The notes: a model not told the origin generated them from the sequence alone. Shown: positions 44,731 through 54,197, numbered from the stretch's first letter. The stretch: DNA of 64,000 bases from Nocardia mikamii NBRC 108933 (GCF_001613505.1 NZ_BDCM01000001.1:45255-109254), one strand, 5' to 3'. Numbers and translations: made by a program.

Positions 44731-44841
44731 AATCGAACGCAGCCGGAAAAATCTCGCAAACCGGACAGTTGGCGGCTATGCTGCGAGACCCTGGCTCGCT
44801 CGCCTGATGAGCGGCCCCTGTCGAAAGCCTCCCGAGGACAC

Positions 44842-45162
44842 ATGATCAAGAGCCTGCCCGCCGTCGTATTCGCCACCGCGACGACCGCTTCCCTGCTGAT
44901 TCTCCCCGCGGCCACCGCCCAGGCGAAGTCTCCGGCCTGCGATCGAGCCATCGCCATGGTCAACGCGGGCGTGCAGATGAGCGGCGGCACATTCGATGCC
45001 GAGACGGCCCGGGCCCTGCACGATCGGCTGTGGACCGTCGGCGATCTCGCCGTGGGTGAGGAGCGGGCGGCGATCACCGGATACGCCGATGCCCTGATCG
45101 ACGACAACGTCACGGACCTGCAGCCCTTCACCGACGAACTCAATCGAGTCTGCGGGAGCTGA
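44842..45162 (+). CDS. Small secreted protein with two cysteines
   Basis: A 106-residue protein with a clear signal peptide (MIKSLPAVVFATATTASLLI, then LPAATAQA with cleavage after AQA near residue 28) and a short mature domain with two Cys (near residues 33 and 104) likely joined by a disulfide. ATG 44842 fits. No family recognised; similar small exported proteins are common in Nocardia and mycobacteria. Confidence 0.7.
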   Translation: MIKSLPAVVFATATTASLLILPAATAQAKSPACDRAIAMVNAGVQMSGGTFDAETARALHDRLWTVGDLAVGEERAAITGYADALIDDNVTDLQPFTDELNRVCGS

Positions 45163-45207
45163 CCCGCGCGCGGAACAAATCGGCCCCGGAGGGCGGTTCC
45201 ACCTCGT

Positions 45208-45498
45208 ATGACGACCAGGCTCGAGCACAATACGGCCGCCGGCCGCTACGAGATCTACATCGACGACACTCTCGCGGGCTACGCGGACTACAACGAAAGC
45301 AGCGCGGGCGACAAGCCGATTCGCGACCTCAACCACACCCTCACCTTCCCCGAATTCCGGGGGCGCGGGGTAGCGGCGCAACTGGTCGACTACGCGCTCA
45401 CCGACTGCCGCGACAGCGGATTCGCCGTGGTGCCGACCTGCTGGTACGTGGAGCAGTACATCGGCGACCACCGCGAATACGCCGACCTCGTCGCCTAG
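45208..45498 (+). CDS. GNAT-like N-acetyltransferase (short, PF14542 type)
   Basis: A 96-residue single-domain acetyltransferase: ARYEIYIDDTLAGYADY-like start, the acetyl-CoA motif FPEFRGRGVAAQLVDYAL (Q/RxxGxG form), and the end VVPTCWYVEQYIGDHREYAD. These mini-GNATs are widespread; substrate unknown. It follows the secreted protein by 45 bases, but a shared role is doubtful. Confidence 0.85.
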   Translation: MTTRLEHNTAAGRYEIYIDDTLAGYADYNESSAGDKPIRDLNHTLTFPEFRGRGVAAQLVDYALTDCRDSGFAVVPTCWYVEQYIGDHREYADLVA

Positions 45499-45520
45499 CG
45501 GACGTACTCCGGCGGCCGCG

Positions 45521-45829
45521 TCAGATGCGGCGCCGCCAGACCAGGAACTGCCGGTCGCCGACCGTCTCCATCGCCTCGATCACGGCGGCGTTGTCGAAGC
45601 CCGGCAGTTTCTGCAGGCGGGCCAGGAACTCGGTGTCGGCAGCGGAATGCGGGACCACGCAACCGTTCCCGCGCACACCGATCAGCACGAAGAACACATC
45701 GTCGGCGAAGGGGCCGTCGGCGGTCGTGATGATCCGCACCTCGGTCAACTCCAGCCAGGTGACCTCTTCGATTCGCCCGTTGTCCAGGGTGCGGCGGACG
45801 AACCTGTCGGTGATCTCCACGCCTGCCAT
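45521..45829 (-). CDS. Conserved hypothetical protein, 102 residues
   Basis: A soluble protein with alternating strands and one C-terminal helix: VEITDRFVRRTLDNGRIEEV, then LTEVRIITTADGPFADDVFF, then VLIGVRGNGCVVPHSAADTE. No signal peptide or membrane segment. Similar proteins occur in other actinobacteria (not identified further). ATG 45829. It is convergent with the GNAT gene and has an AT-rich promoter region upstream. Confidence 0.65.
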   Translation of the reverse strand: MAGVEITDRFVRRTLDNGRIEEVTWLELTEVRIITTADGPFADDVFFVLIGVRGNGCVVPHSAADTEFLARLQKLPGFDNAAVIEAMETVGDRQFLVWRRRI

Positions 45830-46073
45830 GCATCAATATTGCGCTGCGAAAGCCGTTGGGACAATTCCGAATTCGCCCGATTGCGATTGAACGAACATTT
45901 GAAATTGCAGATGAAAGTACTTCGCAGAGATTTTCTGGGCACTACCATTCTACCAGCGAAAATTGCCGGTAATTCACTGAATTCGGCGCTTCGATACCGT
46001 AACGCGCCCTGACAACCCGCCGCGCGCGACGCGCCACGAGCCGCGGCCGCTGCGGTTCGATGTCACAAGATGA
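45830..46073. other. AT-rich intergenic stretch
   Basis: About 180 bases (45835-46010) are far less GC-rich than the rest of the window; one 60-base line (45901-45960) has 26 G/C by hand count. No convincing gene is seen in either strand. It holds the promoter of the gene at 45521-45829 (TTGTCC and CAATAT 17 bases apart on the minus strand) and ends at the terminator hairpin after the acyl-CoA dehydrogenase. Confidence 0.6.
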
Positions 46074-46110
46074 CGTGGGCGGTGCCGAGTCGTCACCGGC
46101 ACCGCCCACG
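46074..46110 (-). terminator. Terminator hairpin after acyl-CoA dehydrogenase
   Basis: A perfect 14-bp stem (CGTGGGCGGTGCCG, 46074-46087, with CGGCACCGCCCACG, 46097-46110) over a 9-base loop, 20 bases beyond the dehydrogenase stop. No T-run follows, so it may be a factor-assisted or hairpin-only actinobacterial terminator. Confidence 0.65.
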
Positions 46111-46129
46111 CCCTCGGGCGACCGTGCGA

Positions 46130-47287
46130 TCAGCGCAGCAGCTGACGCGACATGACCAGACGCTGAATCTGGTTGGTGCCCTCGTAGATCTGGGTGATCT
46201 TGGCGTCGCGCATCATCCGCTCCACCGGGAAGTCGGTGGTGTAGCCGGCGCCACCGAACAGCTGCACCGCGTTGGTGGTCACCTCCATCGCCACATCGGA
46301 GGCGAAGCACTTGGAGGCGGCGGAGATGAAGCCCAGGTTCTTCTCGCCGCGCTCGGCGCGGGCGGCCGAGGTGTATACCATCAGGCGCGCGGCCTCCACC
46401 TTCATCGCCATATCGGCGAGCATGAACTGGGTGTTCTGGAAATCGGCGATGGCCTTGCCGAACTGCTTACGGTCCTTGGTGTAGGCGATCGCGGCGTCCA
46501 GCGCACCCTGCGCCAGGCCGACGGCCTGCGCACCGATGGTGGGCCGGGTGTGGTCGAGGGTCTGCAACGCGGTCTTGAAACCGGTGCCCTCGGCGCCGAT
46601 GATCCGGTCGCCCGGGATGCGGCAGTTCTCGAAGTACAGTTCGGCGGTCGGCGAACCCTTGATGCCCAGCTTGTGCTCGAGCGGGCCGACCACGAAGCCC
46701 TCGTCGTCCTTGTGGACCATGAACGCGGAGATGCCGTTGGCGCCCTTCTCCGGATCGGTCACGGCCATCACGGTGTACCAGGTGGACTGGCCGCCGTTGG
46801 TGATCCAGCACTTGGAGCCGTTGATCACCCAGTCGTCACCGTCGCGCTTGGCGCGGGTGCGCATGGAGGCCGCATCCGAACCGGCCTCGCGCTCGGACAG
46901 GCAGTAGGAGGCCATCTTGCCCTCGACGAGGTCGGGCAGCACCTTCTGCTTCAGCTCCTCGGAGCCCTGCAGGATCAGGCCCATGGTGCCGAGCTTGTTC
47001 ACGGCCGGGATCAGCGAGGACGAACCGCAGACGCGGGCGACCTCCTCGATGACGATGCAGGTGGCGACCGAGTCGGCACCCTGACCGCCGTAGGCCTCGG
47101 GGACGTGGACCGCGTTGAAGCCCGCGGCGTTCAGCGCGGCCAGGGCCTCCTGCGGGAACCGGGCGTTGCCGTCGACATCCTTGGCGTGCGGGGCGATCTC
47201 CTTCTCGGCCAGCCCGCGAATCGCCGCGCGCAGCTCGTCGTGGATGTCGTCCAACTTGAACAGATCGAAATCGGGGTTGCCCGCCAT
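46130..47287 (-). CDS. fadE25: Acyl-CoA dehydrogenase (FadE25-like)
   Basis: A 385-residue FAD enzyme that oxidises acyl-CoA to trans-2-enoyl-CoA. Conserved regions: YCLSEREAGSDAASM flavin-binding motif, the WVINGSKCWITNGG loop, and the C-terminal YEGTNQIQRLVMSRQLL with the catalytic Glu. ATG 47287 follows AGGAG. It heads a block with the gene content of M. tuberculosis Rv3274c (fadE25) onward. Two copies of a palindrome lie between it and the TetR gene behind it. Confidence 0.92.
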   Translation of the reverse strand: MAGNPDFDLFKLDDIHDELRAAIRGLAEKEIAPHAKDVDGNARFPQEALAALNAAGFNAVHVPEAYGGQGADSVATCIVIEEVARVCGSSSLIPAVNKLGTMGLILQGSEELKQKVLPDLVEGKMASYCLSEREAGSDAASMRTRAKRDGDDWVINGSKCWITNGGQSTWYTVMAVTDPEKGANGISAFMVHKDDEGFVVGPLEHKLGIKGSPTAELYFENCRIPGDRIIGAEGTGFKTALQTLDHTRPTIGAQAVGLAQGALDAAIAYTKDRKQFGKAIADFQNTQFMLADMAMKVEAARLMVYTSAARAERGEKNLGFISAASKCFASDVAMEVTTNAVQLFGGAGYTTDFPVERMMRDAKITQIYEGTNQIQRLVMSRQLLR

Positions 47288-47357
47288 GGGTTCACTCCTG
47301 GTCGTGGGGTTTCGGTTCGCCTGGTCCGCGAATTCCGGCACTACACTGGCGCACCTC

Positions 47358-47370
47358 GGCACTCAGTGCC
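47358..47370. promoter_or_regulatory. Twin palindrome copy 1 upstream of fadE25
   Basis: GGCACT-C-AGTGCC, a perfect 13-bp palindrome 71 bases before the fadE25 start; a second copy lies at 47433. Confidence 0.65.
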
Positions 47371-47432
47371 AGTCGCATTCGAGTATACGCTGCCGAAGCG
47401 CGACAACGTGAGGAGATACCCGGAATCTCCCG

Positions 47433-47447
47433 TGGCACTCAGTGCCA
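47433..47447. promoter_or_regulatory. Twin palindrome copy 2 near the end of the TetR gene
   Basis: TGGCACT-C-AGTGCCA, the same palindrome with one more base pair, 24 bases beyond the TetR stop. The pair suggests control of fadE25 by the TetR protein encoded just upstream. Confidence 0.65.
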
Positions 47448-47470
47448 AATGGCGGAATCGTCGGCCCGGG

Positions 47471-48151
47471 TCACAGGTTATCGAGACGGTCGGCCAGGAG
47501 GTCGGCGACCTGCCGGGCCGGCATCGCGCGCGGGAAGACCGCCACCACCAGCTCGGCCGGATCCGGGGCCGGACCGGGTGGCGCGATCGCGCGCACCGCC
47601 GCGCGCAGATCGGCCGCGCTCGCCTCGGATCGACCACGCACCATGCGGCGCAGCAGATAGTTGTGAGTGGCGGTGACGGCCGCACTGAACTGGATCAGCG
47701 CCAGATCGGGCACCTCGGGAAGCCGATCACGCAGATAGTCGGTGAACAGCCGTTCGTACCGGAACACGGTCACGATCTCGCGATCGCGCAACGCCGGCGC
47801 CTGCCGGACGACCCGATAGCGGCGCGCGGCCAGTTCCCTGGTCTCGGTGAACCGCTCGAAGATGCCGACCACCGCCTCCCGCACGGCATCCCACGGATCA
47901 CCTTGCGCCGCAGTCAGATACGCCGTCGCGCGGGCGATCTGCTCCTCGTGGTCGGCGAAGACCACATCCTCCTTCGACCGGAACTGCCGGAAGAAGGTCC
48001 GCCGCGAAATCCCCGCCGCCTCCGCGATCTCGTCCACCGTGGTCGCCTCGTACCCCTGCTCCGCGAACAGCCGCAACGCGTGATCGACCACGGTCAGCCG
48101 GAACTCCGCGGCGTCGGCGGCACGAACGGGGATCGAATTGTCGCTGGGCAC
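47471..48151 (-). CDS. TetR-family regulator next to fadE25
   Basis: A 226-residue TetR protein: VVDHALRLFAEQGYEATTVD and IAEAAGISRRTFFRQFRSKE helix-turn-helix (FxRQF is typical of the lipid-metabolism type), then an AcrR-like ligand domain. GTG 48151 is the start. It is on the same strand as fadE25, with the twin palindromes between them. It probably controls fadE25, sensing an acyl-CoA (inference). Confidence 0.85.
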   Translation of the reverse strand: MPSDNSIPVRAADAAEFRLTVVDHALRLFAEQGYEATTVDEIAEAAGISRRTFFRQFRSKEDVVFADHEEQIARATAYLTAAQGDPWDAVREAVVGIFERFTETRELAARRYRVVRQAPALRDREIVTVFRYERLFTDYLRDRLPEVPDLALIQFSAAVTATHNYLLRRMVRGRSEASAADLRAAVRAIAPPGPAPDPAELVVAVFPRAMPARQVADLLADRLDNL

Positions 48152-48202
48152 CCCACAACGGTAGCCGTGCCGTACGGGGAGATCCCGGACGCGCCGACGG
48201 CG

Positions 48203-48739
48203 CTAGCCGAGCAGGCGGGCGCGCAGGGCTTCATCCTTGTCCAGGACCAGTTTCTCCAGGTCGGCCTGGAACTGCTCCATGCGGGTGCGCAGCTGCGGGT
48301 CGGCGGCGGCGAGGATGCGGACGGCCAGCAGGCCCGCGTTGCGGGCGCCGCCGATGGAGACCGTGGCGACGGGGACGCCGGCCGGCATCTGCACGATCGA
48401 CAACAGGGAATCCATGCCGTCGAGATACTTCAGCGGGACCGGGACACCGATCACCGGTAGCGGCGTGGCCGAGGCGACCATACCGGGCAGGTGGGCGGCG
48501 CCGCCGGCACCGGCGATGATCACCTTGACGCCGCGACCGGCGGCCTCGCGGGCATAGTCGAGCATGCGCTGCGGCGTGCGGTGCGCCGAGACCACACCGA
48601 CCTCGAAGCGAATCCCGAACTCCGCCAACGCTTCCGCGGCCGCTTCCATCGTGGGCCAGTCGGAGTCGCTGCCCATGATCAGGCCGACCGCCGGAGCGGA
48701 GCTCGCGGAGCGACCATCGAACCCGATTCCGTTACTCAT
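48203..48739 (-). CDS. purE: N5-carboxyaminoimidazole ribonucleotide mutase
   Basis: A 178-residue PurE that moves the carboxyl group of N5-CAIR to C4 in purine synthesis. Motifs: [45 protein letters not shown] and [13 protein letters not shown] 48739 is the family start; it overlaps the purK stop by eight bases, so translation is coupled. It works directly after PurK. Confidence 0.95.
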   Translation of the reverse strand: MSNGIGFDGRSASSAPAVGLIMGSDSDWPTMEAAAEALAEFGIRFEVGVVSAHRTPQRMLDYAREAAGRGVKVIIAGAGGAAHLPGMVASATPLPVIGVPVPLKYLDGMDSLLSIVQMPAGVPVATVSIGGARNAGLLAVRILAAADPQLRTRMEQFQADLEKLVLDKDEALRARLLG

Positions 48740-49934
48740 GGGGATCCCATCCATCGGTCCACACCGCGTGCGACATCCAGTGCGCCGCCCGTTCGGCCTT
48801 CTCCCGCACCTCGGTCACGTCGTCACCGAGGATGTTCACATGCCCGATCTTGCGCTTCGGGCGCTCGCCCTTGCCGTAGAGGTGCACCTTCGCCTCCGGG
48901 ATCCGGGCGAACAGGTGATGCAGCCGCTCGTCCATCGACATCGCCGGCGCCTCGGCCGCGCCGAGAATATTCGCCATCACCGTCACCGGCGCCAGCGGCG
49001 TGGTGGCGCCCAGCGGATAGTCCAGCACCGCGCGCAGATGCTGTTCGAACTGTCCGGTGACGGCGCCGTCCATCCCCCAGTGCCCGGAATTGTGCGGGCG
49101 CATCGCCAGCTCGTTGACCAGCAGGTCACCGGCGTGGGTTTCGAACAGCTCGACGGCCATCGCACCGGTGACGCCGAGTTCGGCCGCCAGCCGCAGGGCC
49201 AGCGATTCCGCCTCGGTCGCGGCCTCGTCCGACAGCTCCGGCGCGGGCGCGATCACCACGGCGCACTGCCCCTCGCGCTGCACGGTCTCCACCACGGGCC
49301 AGGCCGCGGCCTGCCCGAACGGCGAGCGCGCCACCATCGCGGAGAGCTCGCGCTTCAGATCCACCCGCTGCTCGGCGAGCAACGTCACACCGTGCCCGAG
49401 CTGATCGGTGACGATGCGTTCGGCCTCGGCGGCGTCGTCGATCATCCACACGCCGCGCCCGTCGTAGCCGCCCCGCACCGCCTTCAGCACGAACGGACCG
49501 TGCTCGGCGAGGAATCCGGTGGCGTCCGCGACGGCGTCGACCGCCGTGAACGCCGGAACCGGCACGCCCATCCCGGCCAGCTTGCGCCGCATCGCGAGCT
49601 TGTCCTGGGCGTAGACCAGCGCGCCCGGCGGCGGCTGGACGTTCACACCCTCGGCCACCAGCGCCAGCAGATGCTCGGTCGGCACATGTTCGTGGTCGAA
49701 GGTCACCGCGTGCGTACCGACGGCAACCTTGCGCAGCGCCGCGAGATCGGTATGCGATCCGAGCACCACCTCCGGGCTGACCTGAGCCGCCGGATCGCCG
49801 GGTCGCTCGGCCAGGACCCGCAGGCACTGTCCCAGCGCCACCGCAGCCTGATGCGTCATCCGCGCCAACTGCCCGCCGCCGATCATCGCGACGGTCGGCA
49901 TCCCACCGCCTTCGAAACTGCGCGAAACCGGCAT
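48732..49934 (-). CDS. purK: N5-carboxyaminoimidazole ribonucleotide synthase
   Basis: A 400-residue ATP-grasp enzyme that makes N5-CAIR from AIR, ATP and bicarbonate. It begins [20 protein letters not shown] after a short tail, has the ATP-grasp [15 protein letters not shown] motif and [16 protein letters not shown] 49934 (GAAGGTG upstream) is preferred to ATG 49979 or the GTG/ATG further up. It is followed by purE in an operon. Confidence 0.95.
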   Translation of the reverse strand: MPVSRSFEGGGMPTVAMIGGGQLARMTHQAAVALGQCLRVLAERPGDPAAQVSPEVVLGSHTDLAALRKVAVGTHAVTFDHEHVPTEHLLALVAEGVNVQPPPGALVYAQDKLAMRRKLAGMGVPVPAFTAVDAVADATGFLAEHGPFVLKAVRGGYDGRGVWMIDDAAEAERIVTDQLGHGVTLLAEQRVDLKRELSAMVARSPFGQAAAWPVVETVQREGQCAVVIAPAPELSDEAATEAESLALRLAAELGVTGAMAVELFETHAGDLLVNELAMRPHNSGHWGMDGAVTGQFEQHLRAVLDYPLGATTPLAPVTVMANILGAAEAPAMSMDERLHHLFARIPEAKVHLYGKGERPKRKIGHVNILGDDVTEVREKAERAAHWMSHAVWTDGWDPHE

Positions 49935-50085
49935 CGGTTCACCTTCGGCAACCTCTTGCACCCCGGTGGAAGGGTCCATCGATGGCCCACTACGCTCGCT
50001 CACAGCCCACCATGTTGTCATGCGCCCACACGCGGGAGTGAGTGCGGGTTGATTGCCCATTGCGGGACGGACGTAGACTCACCGG

Positions 50086-50631
50086 GTGCCATTTGTCGAC
50101 GATGTGGTCAACATCCTGCCGAAAACACTACGGGACCTCGCTATTCGTCATCACGAGCTGATCAAGTTCGCGATTGTCGGAGCGACCACTTTCGTCATCG
50201 ACAGCGGTATCTTCTACCTCCTCAAATTGACCGTTCTCGAGTCGAAGCCGATCACGGCCAAGATCATTTCCGGGGTTATCGCGGTCATCGCGTCCTACAT
50301 CCTCAACCGGGAATGGTCGTTCAAGGGTCGCGGCGGTCGTGAGAAACACCACGAAGCCCTGCTGTTCTTCATGGTCAGCGCCATCGGAGTGCTGCTGTCG
50401 AATCTCCCGCTGTGGGTTTCGCGGTATTTCTTCCACCTGCACGTGCCCGATGTCAGCTTGACCGTGGAGAACATCGCCGACTTCGTCAGCGCCTTCATCA
50501 TCGGCAACATCCTGCAGATGGTGTTCCGATTCTGGGCGATGAAGCGCTGGGTGTTCCCCGACGAAATCGATGCGCTGGTCGAAGAATTCGAAGAGCTGTA
50601 CGAGGAAGAGAAACCGCTCGGCTTCAGCTGA
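50086..50631 (+). CDS. GtrA-family membrane protein
   Basis: A 181-residue protein with four hydrophobic segments (about 24-46, 54-72, 90-108, 130-150), GtrA-type: FAIVGATTFVIDSGIFYLLK, SYILNREWSFKGRG and the FWAMKRWVFP end, plus an acidic C-terminal tail (ALVEEFEELYEEEK). GtrA-like proteins take part in lipid-linked sugar transfer (e.g. arabinogalactan/flippase context). GTG 50086. It corresponds to M. tuberculosis Rv3277 in position. Confidence 0.85.
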   Translation: MPFVDDVVNILPKTLRDLAIRHHELIKFAIVGATTFVIDSGIFYLLKLTVLESKPITAKIISGVIAVIASYILNREWSFKGRGGREKHHEALLFFMVSAIGVLLSNLPLWVSRYFFHLHVPDVSLTVENIADFVSAFIIGNILQMVFRFWAMKRWVFPDEIDALVEEFEELYEEEKPLGFS

Positions 50632-50640
50632 ACCCATCGT

Positions 50641-51951
50641 TCAGCGGGGCTCCCCGATGACGCCGTTACCCGATCGCCCCGCGGTCGGCTTACCGAGAAA
50701 TACCGCGAACAGCGCCGGACGCCGACGCTGGAGTTCCAAGCGTCCGCCGTCGGCTTCGATCAGCGCGCGCGCCAGCGCCAGCCCCACTCCGGTCGATCCG
50801 GCGCCGGAGAAGCCGCGGTCGAAGATGTGCGGCGCCAGTTCGTCGCTGACCCCCTCGCCCTCGTCGGCCACCTCCACCGCCACCAGCGGTTCCCGGTCGG
50901 GGCCGCCGTAGACCGTGCGCACCGACACCGAGCAGTCACCTCCGCCGTGCACCAGCGCGTTGTCGACCAGCACGGCCACCGCCTCACGCAACCGCGATCC
51001 GGTCACCGGGGCGCGTAGACCCGGATCGCCGGAGAGCACGAGCTTGCGCCCCGCCTCGGCGAAGGGATGCCGCCATTCGGCGACCACCCCGCGCAATTCG
51101 GCGACCACCGGCACCGGTTCGTGATCGGCGGCGTCCTCGTCGCGGGAATCGCGGACCAATTCGTCGATCGCCTCGGTGAGCCGATCGACCTGCGCCATCG
51201 CCTCCTCCGATTCCTGGACGACCGCCGGATCCGGATGCGCCGACAATTCGTCGAGGCGCAGCCGCACCGCGGTCAGGCGACTGCGCAACTGATGGGAGAC
51301 ATCGGCGACCAGCGCGTGCTCGCGCTGCAGCCGGCCCGCGATCTCCACCGTCGCCGAATCGAGCACATCGGAGACGCGGTCGAGTTCGGTGATTCCGTGC
51401 CGGCGCGGATCGGGCCGGAAATCGCCCTTCGCCAGCCGCGCGGCACGCGCGGCCACATCGCGCAGCGGATCGGCGACCCGGCGCGCGGTCACCACCGCCA
51501 CCGCGGCCCCCGCGGCCAGCGAGGCCAGGGCCACCAGCGCGACCGCGCCCACCGCTTGCCGCTGCATCGAATGCATGGGGGCGGCCGGCACCTCGAGTCG
51601 CAGCGAGCCGGACGTGCCCATCGACAGCGATTCCACCACCGGGTTCTCGACCTCCGGCGCACCCGCGTCCACGCGCAGCGCCGCGTCCTCGGGCGTCGGA
51701 TAGATGATGGTCAGCCGTCCGCCGGACGGGATCAGCGGCCGCACCGAGCGCAGGTCGAGCACGCCGTGGACCAATCCGTCGTCACGTTCCTGGCCGACGA
51801 TCTCCACCGACATGCGATCCAGCCGGGCCCGCAGGTCGCTGCGGGTGATATCGGCCACCCACTGCCACGCCGTGAACGCCAAGGGGATCCCCAGCACCAC
51901 GGTGGTGAGGGTCAGGGCCGCCAGCATGGACAGCAGAATTCGGCGCCGCAT
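50641..51951 (-). CDS. Sensor histidine kinase
   Basis: A 436-residue membrane sensor: two transmembrane segments (about 8-30 and 137-156) around a short extracellular loop, a HAMP domain (about 157-210), the phospho-acceptor region ALVADVSHQLRSRLTAVRLR (His near residue 220), and the HATPase domain with LVDNALVHGG (N box) and DEGEGVSDELAPHIF (G1). ATG 51951 overlaps none but lies six bases after the response regulator stop. It forms a two-component operon with that regulator. Confidence 0.92.
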   Translation of the reverse strand: MRRRILLSMLAALTLTTVVLGIPLAFTAWQWVADITRSDLRARLDRMSVEIVGQERDDGLVHGVLDLRSVRPLIPSGGRLTIIYPTPEDAALRVDAGAPEVENPVVESLSMGTSGSLRLEVPAAPMHSMQRQAVGAVALVALASLAAGAAVAVVTARRVADPLRDVAARAARLAKGDFRPDPRRHGITELDRVSDVLDSATVEIAGRLQREHALVADVSHQLRSRLTAVRLRLDELSAHPDPAVVQESEEAMAQVDRLTEAIDELVRDSRDEDAADHEPVPVVAELRGVVAEWRHPFAEAGRKLVLSGDPGLRAPVTGSRLREAVAVLVDNALVHGGGDCSVSVRTVYGGPDREPLVAVEVADEGEGVSDELAPHIFDRGFSGAGSTGVGLALARALIEADGGRLELQRRRPALFAVFLGKPTAGRSGNGVIGEPR

Positions 51952-51957
51952 CGGCGA

Positions 51958-52635
51958 TCAATCGGTGTTGAAGCGGAAACCGACACCACGTACGGTGACG
52001 ATGCGCCGCTCCGCGACGGGGCCCTCGTCGCCGATCTTGCGGCGCAGCCAGGACATGTGCATGTCGAGGGTTTTGGAGCCGCGCAGATCGGCATCGCCCC
52101 ACACCTCGCGCAGAATCGTCTCGCGCGGCACGACCTGCCCGGCCCGGTCGATCAGCACCTTGAGCAGTTCGTATTCCTTGTTGGCGAGATTCACCTCGTG
52201 GCCGTTGACCAGTACCCGGCGCGCCGCGGGTTCGAGCCGCACGCCGCCGATCTCCACCGCCTCGTCGCCGATGCCGCTGCGCCGCAACAGGGCTCGCACG
52301 CGGGCGAGCAGTTCGGCGAGGCGGAACGGTTTACCGACATAGTCGTCGGCGCCGGCGTCGAGACCCACCACGAAATCGACTTCGTCGGTGCGGGCGGTCA
52401 GCATCAGCACCGCGAGATCGGCGCCCCGGGCGCGTACCTGGCGGCACACCTCCAGGCCGTCCATACCGGGTAGCCCGAGGTCGAGGATGAGCAGATCGTG
52501 TTCACCCTCCAGCGCCCGGCGCAGCACGGCGGGGCCGAAACTCTCGACGGTTACCGAATAGCCTTCGCGCCCCAGGGCTCGCGAGAGCGGAGCGGCGATG
52601 GCCTCATCGTCCTCGGCCAGCAGTACGGCGGTCAC
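51958..52635 (-). CDS. OmpR-family response regulator
   Basis: A 225-residue regulator with receiver domain (LLAEDDEAIAAPLSRALGRE; phosphorylated Asp in LLILDLGLPGMDG near residue 52; conserved Lys in DYVGKPFRLAELL) and OmpR-type winged helix (AVEIGGVRLEPAARRVLVNG; SKTLDMHMSWLRRKIG). GTG/ATG 52635 start. It precedes the kinase gene. Target genes unknown. Confidence 0.93.
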   Translation of the reverse strand: MTAVLLAEDDEAIAAPLSRALGREGYSVTVESFGPAVLRRALEGEHDLLILDLGLPGMDGLEVCRQVRARGADLAVLMLTARTDEVDFVVGLDAGADDYVGKPFRLAELLARVRALLRRSGIGDEAVEIGGVRLEPAARRVLVNGHEVNLANKEYELLKVLIDRAGQVVPRETILREVWGDADLRGSKTLDMHMSWLRRKIGDEGPVAERRIVTVRGVGFRFNTD

Positions 52636-52695
52636 AGCACAAGATTACTGGCGAACCGGGCCGATCGGGCGTGCGCCACCGAACCGCGGCGGCCG

Positions 52696-53244
52696 CTACC
52701 GCCGGCGGCCGTAACGAGGGTCCTGATACTGGTCGTGGCCCGGATCGCCGTGCGGGTTGTCGAAGACCTGGTGGTACAGCAGCGAATGCACCTTCTGCAC
52801 GTTCGGAATGTCGTCGTATTCCAACGGATCCCCCGAGGCGGCGTCGATGATCAGCGTGCCCGTTCCCAGCAACCGGTCCGACAAGCCGTGGCGGAACTGC
52901 ACACTGGAGATACGGTTCATCGGGATATCGATGCCGGTGTGGGTGAGCACGCCCTCGCGTACCAGCACCCGCCGGTCGGTGATGATGAAATGCGTTGACT
53001 TCCAACGGATCACCTGCGACAGGCAACGCCACACGACCAGCAGCGCCCACACCACGACGATCGCGATGAGAACGATGTTGCGCGTGGTGCCCTCGGTGTT
53101 GCGCCAGGCCAGCCCGCTCAGGAATCCGGCCAGCGCCGTGGCGAGGATGAAGGTGAGCGCCGGCAAGAACAACATCTTCCAATGCGGATGACGATGCAGT
53201 AGCAGCTGCTCGTCCGGCGCGAGCAGCTCCTCCGGATAACTCAT
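52696..53244 (-). CDS. PH-domain (bPH2/YdbS-type) membrane protein
   Basis: A 182-residue protein with two hydrophobic segments (about 24-44 and 56-76) and a bacterial PH-like domain (WKSTHFIITDRRVLVREGVL; GIDIPMNRISSVQFRHGLSD). It matches the M. tuberculosis Rv3278c type. The tail is polar and Asp/Arg-rich. ATG 53244. It lies between the response regulator and birA, all on one strand. Confidence 0.85.
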   Translation of the reverse strand: MSYPEELLAPDEQLLLHRHPHWKMLFLPALTFILATALAGFLSGLAWRNTEGTTRNIVLIAIVVVWALLVVWRCLSQVIRWKSTHFIITDRRVLVREGVLTHTGIDIPMNRISSVQFRHGLSDRLLGTGTLIIDAASGDPLEYDDIPNVQKVHSLLYHQVFDNPHGDPGHDQYQDPRYGRRR

Positions 53245-53273
53245 ATGCGAACCCTACCCCCTGATTCGTCCCG

Positions 53274-54071
53274 CTATGCCGGGCGAAGATGAGTGACGTC
53301 GCCCGCCGATACCGAACGGCCACCGATGATCAAGCGGCCGTAGGCGTCGATGTCGGTGGCAACGCCGGTGAGGACCTCGCCGCCCGGCAATTCCGCCCGC
53401 ACATCCGCGCCGAGGGTGGCGCAGCGGGCACGATACGCGTCGGCCAGCCCGCCGACATTCCAGTTCTCCGTCCGCCATTCGGTGAAGTGGCGGGCGAAGG
53501 CGCGCAGCAGGGCGAGGACCAACGCGTTGCGGTCGGCGTTCTCGGCACCGGCCAGGGTCAGTGAAATGGCATGCGGCACAGGAAGTTCATCCTCGGTGAG
53601 ACTCACATTCAGCCCGACGCCGACGACGACCGCCGGAGCGTCCGCGCCGGAGGCCACCTCGGCCAGGATGCCGGCCACCTTGCGGCCGCCGATCAGAACA
53701 TCGTTGGGCCACTTGAGGTTCGCGTCCAGGCCGGTCGTTTCGCGGACCGCGTCCACGACGGCGACACCGGTCAGCAACGGCAACCAGCCGAGGACGGCCG
53801 GTTCGATACCGCCGAGCCGCACCAGAATCGACATCGCGATCTGCGCACGCGGCGGACTCACCCACGAACGTTCATGACGGCCGCGGCCGCTGTCCTGATA
53901 TTCGGCGACCAGCACCCGTCGATCGGAGGACGGATCGCCGGCCTCGCCGATCAGATCCGCATTGGTCGAACCGGTCGACTCCACCACATCGATACGGGAG
54001 AAGAACGACAGGTCGGGCTGTTCGGCGACGGCATGTCGCAGGATATCGGCGTCCAAGGGTGGCCTCTGCAC
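53274..54071 (-). CDS. birA: Biotin-[acetyl-CoA-carboxylase] ligase
   Basis: A 265-residue biotin protein ligase: VVESTGSTNADLI, biotin-binding loop SGRGRHERSWVSPP, NDVLIGGRKVAGILAE, and the BPL C-terminal domain (ELPGGEVLTGVATDIDAYGR). It lacks the DNA-binding N-terminal part of E. coli BirA, as in mycobacteria. GTG 54071 is chosen; the frame is open to 54122 but not conserved. It biotinylates the carrier domain of AccA3, encoded 3.4 kb away. Confidence 0.92.
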   Translation of the reverse strand: MQRPPLDADILRHAVAEQPDLSFFSRIDVVESTGSTNADLIGEAGDPSSDRRVLVAEYQDSGRGRHERSWVSPPRAQIAMSILVRLGGIEPAVLGWLPLLTGVAVVDAVRETTGLDANLKWPNDVLIGGRKVAGILAEVASGADAPAVVVGVGLNVSLTEDELPVPHAISLTLAGAENADRNALVLALLRAFARHFTEWRTENWNVGGLADAYRARCATLGADVRAELPGGEVLTGVATDIDAYGRLIIGGRSVSAGDVTHLRPA

Positions 54072-54197
54072 GCCTCGCAGGCTACTCCTGCGAGCTACGG
54101 CCGCCGATATGCCGCTCCGCAACGAACCTCCGCATCCGGCGAGTGCGACCGGGACGCGGGCGCCGGTATATCGGCGGCACCCGCGTCGCGGTTCCTC

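Noticed and set aside
46070..48460. Long plus-strand frame across fadE25, TetR and purE
   Set aside because: Runs opposite three well-supported genes and has no conserved content.
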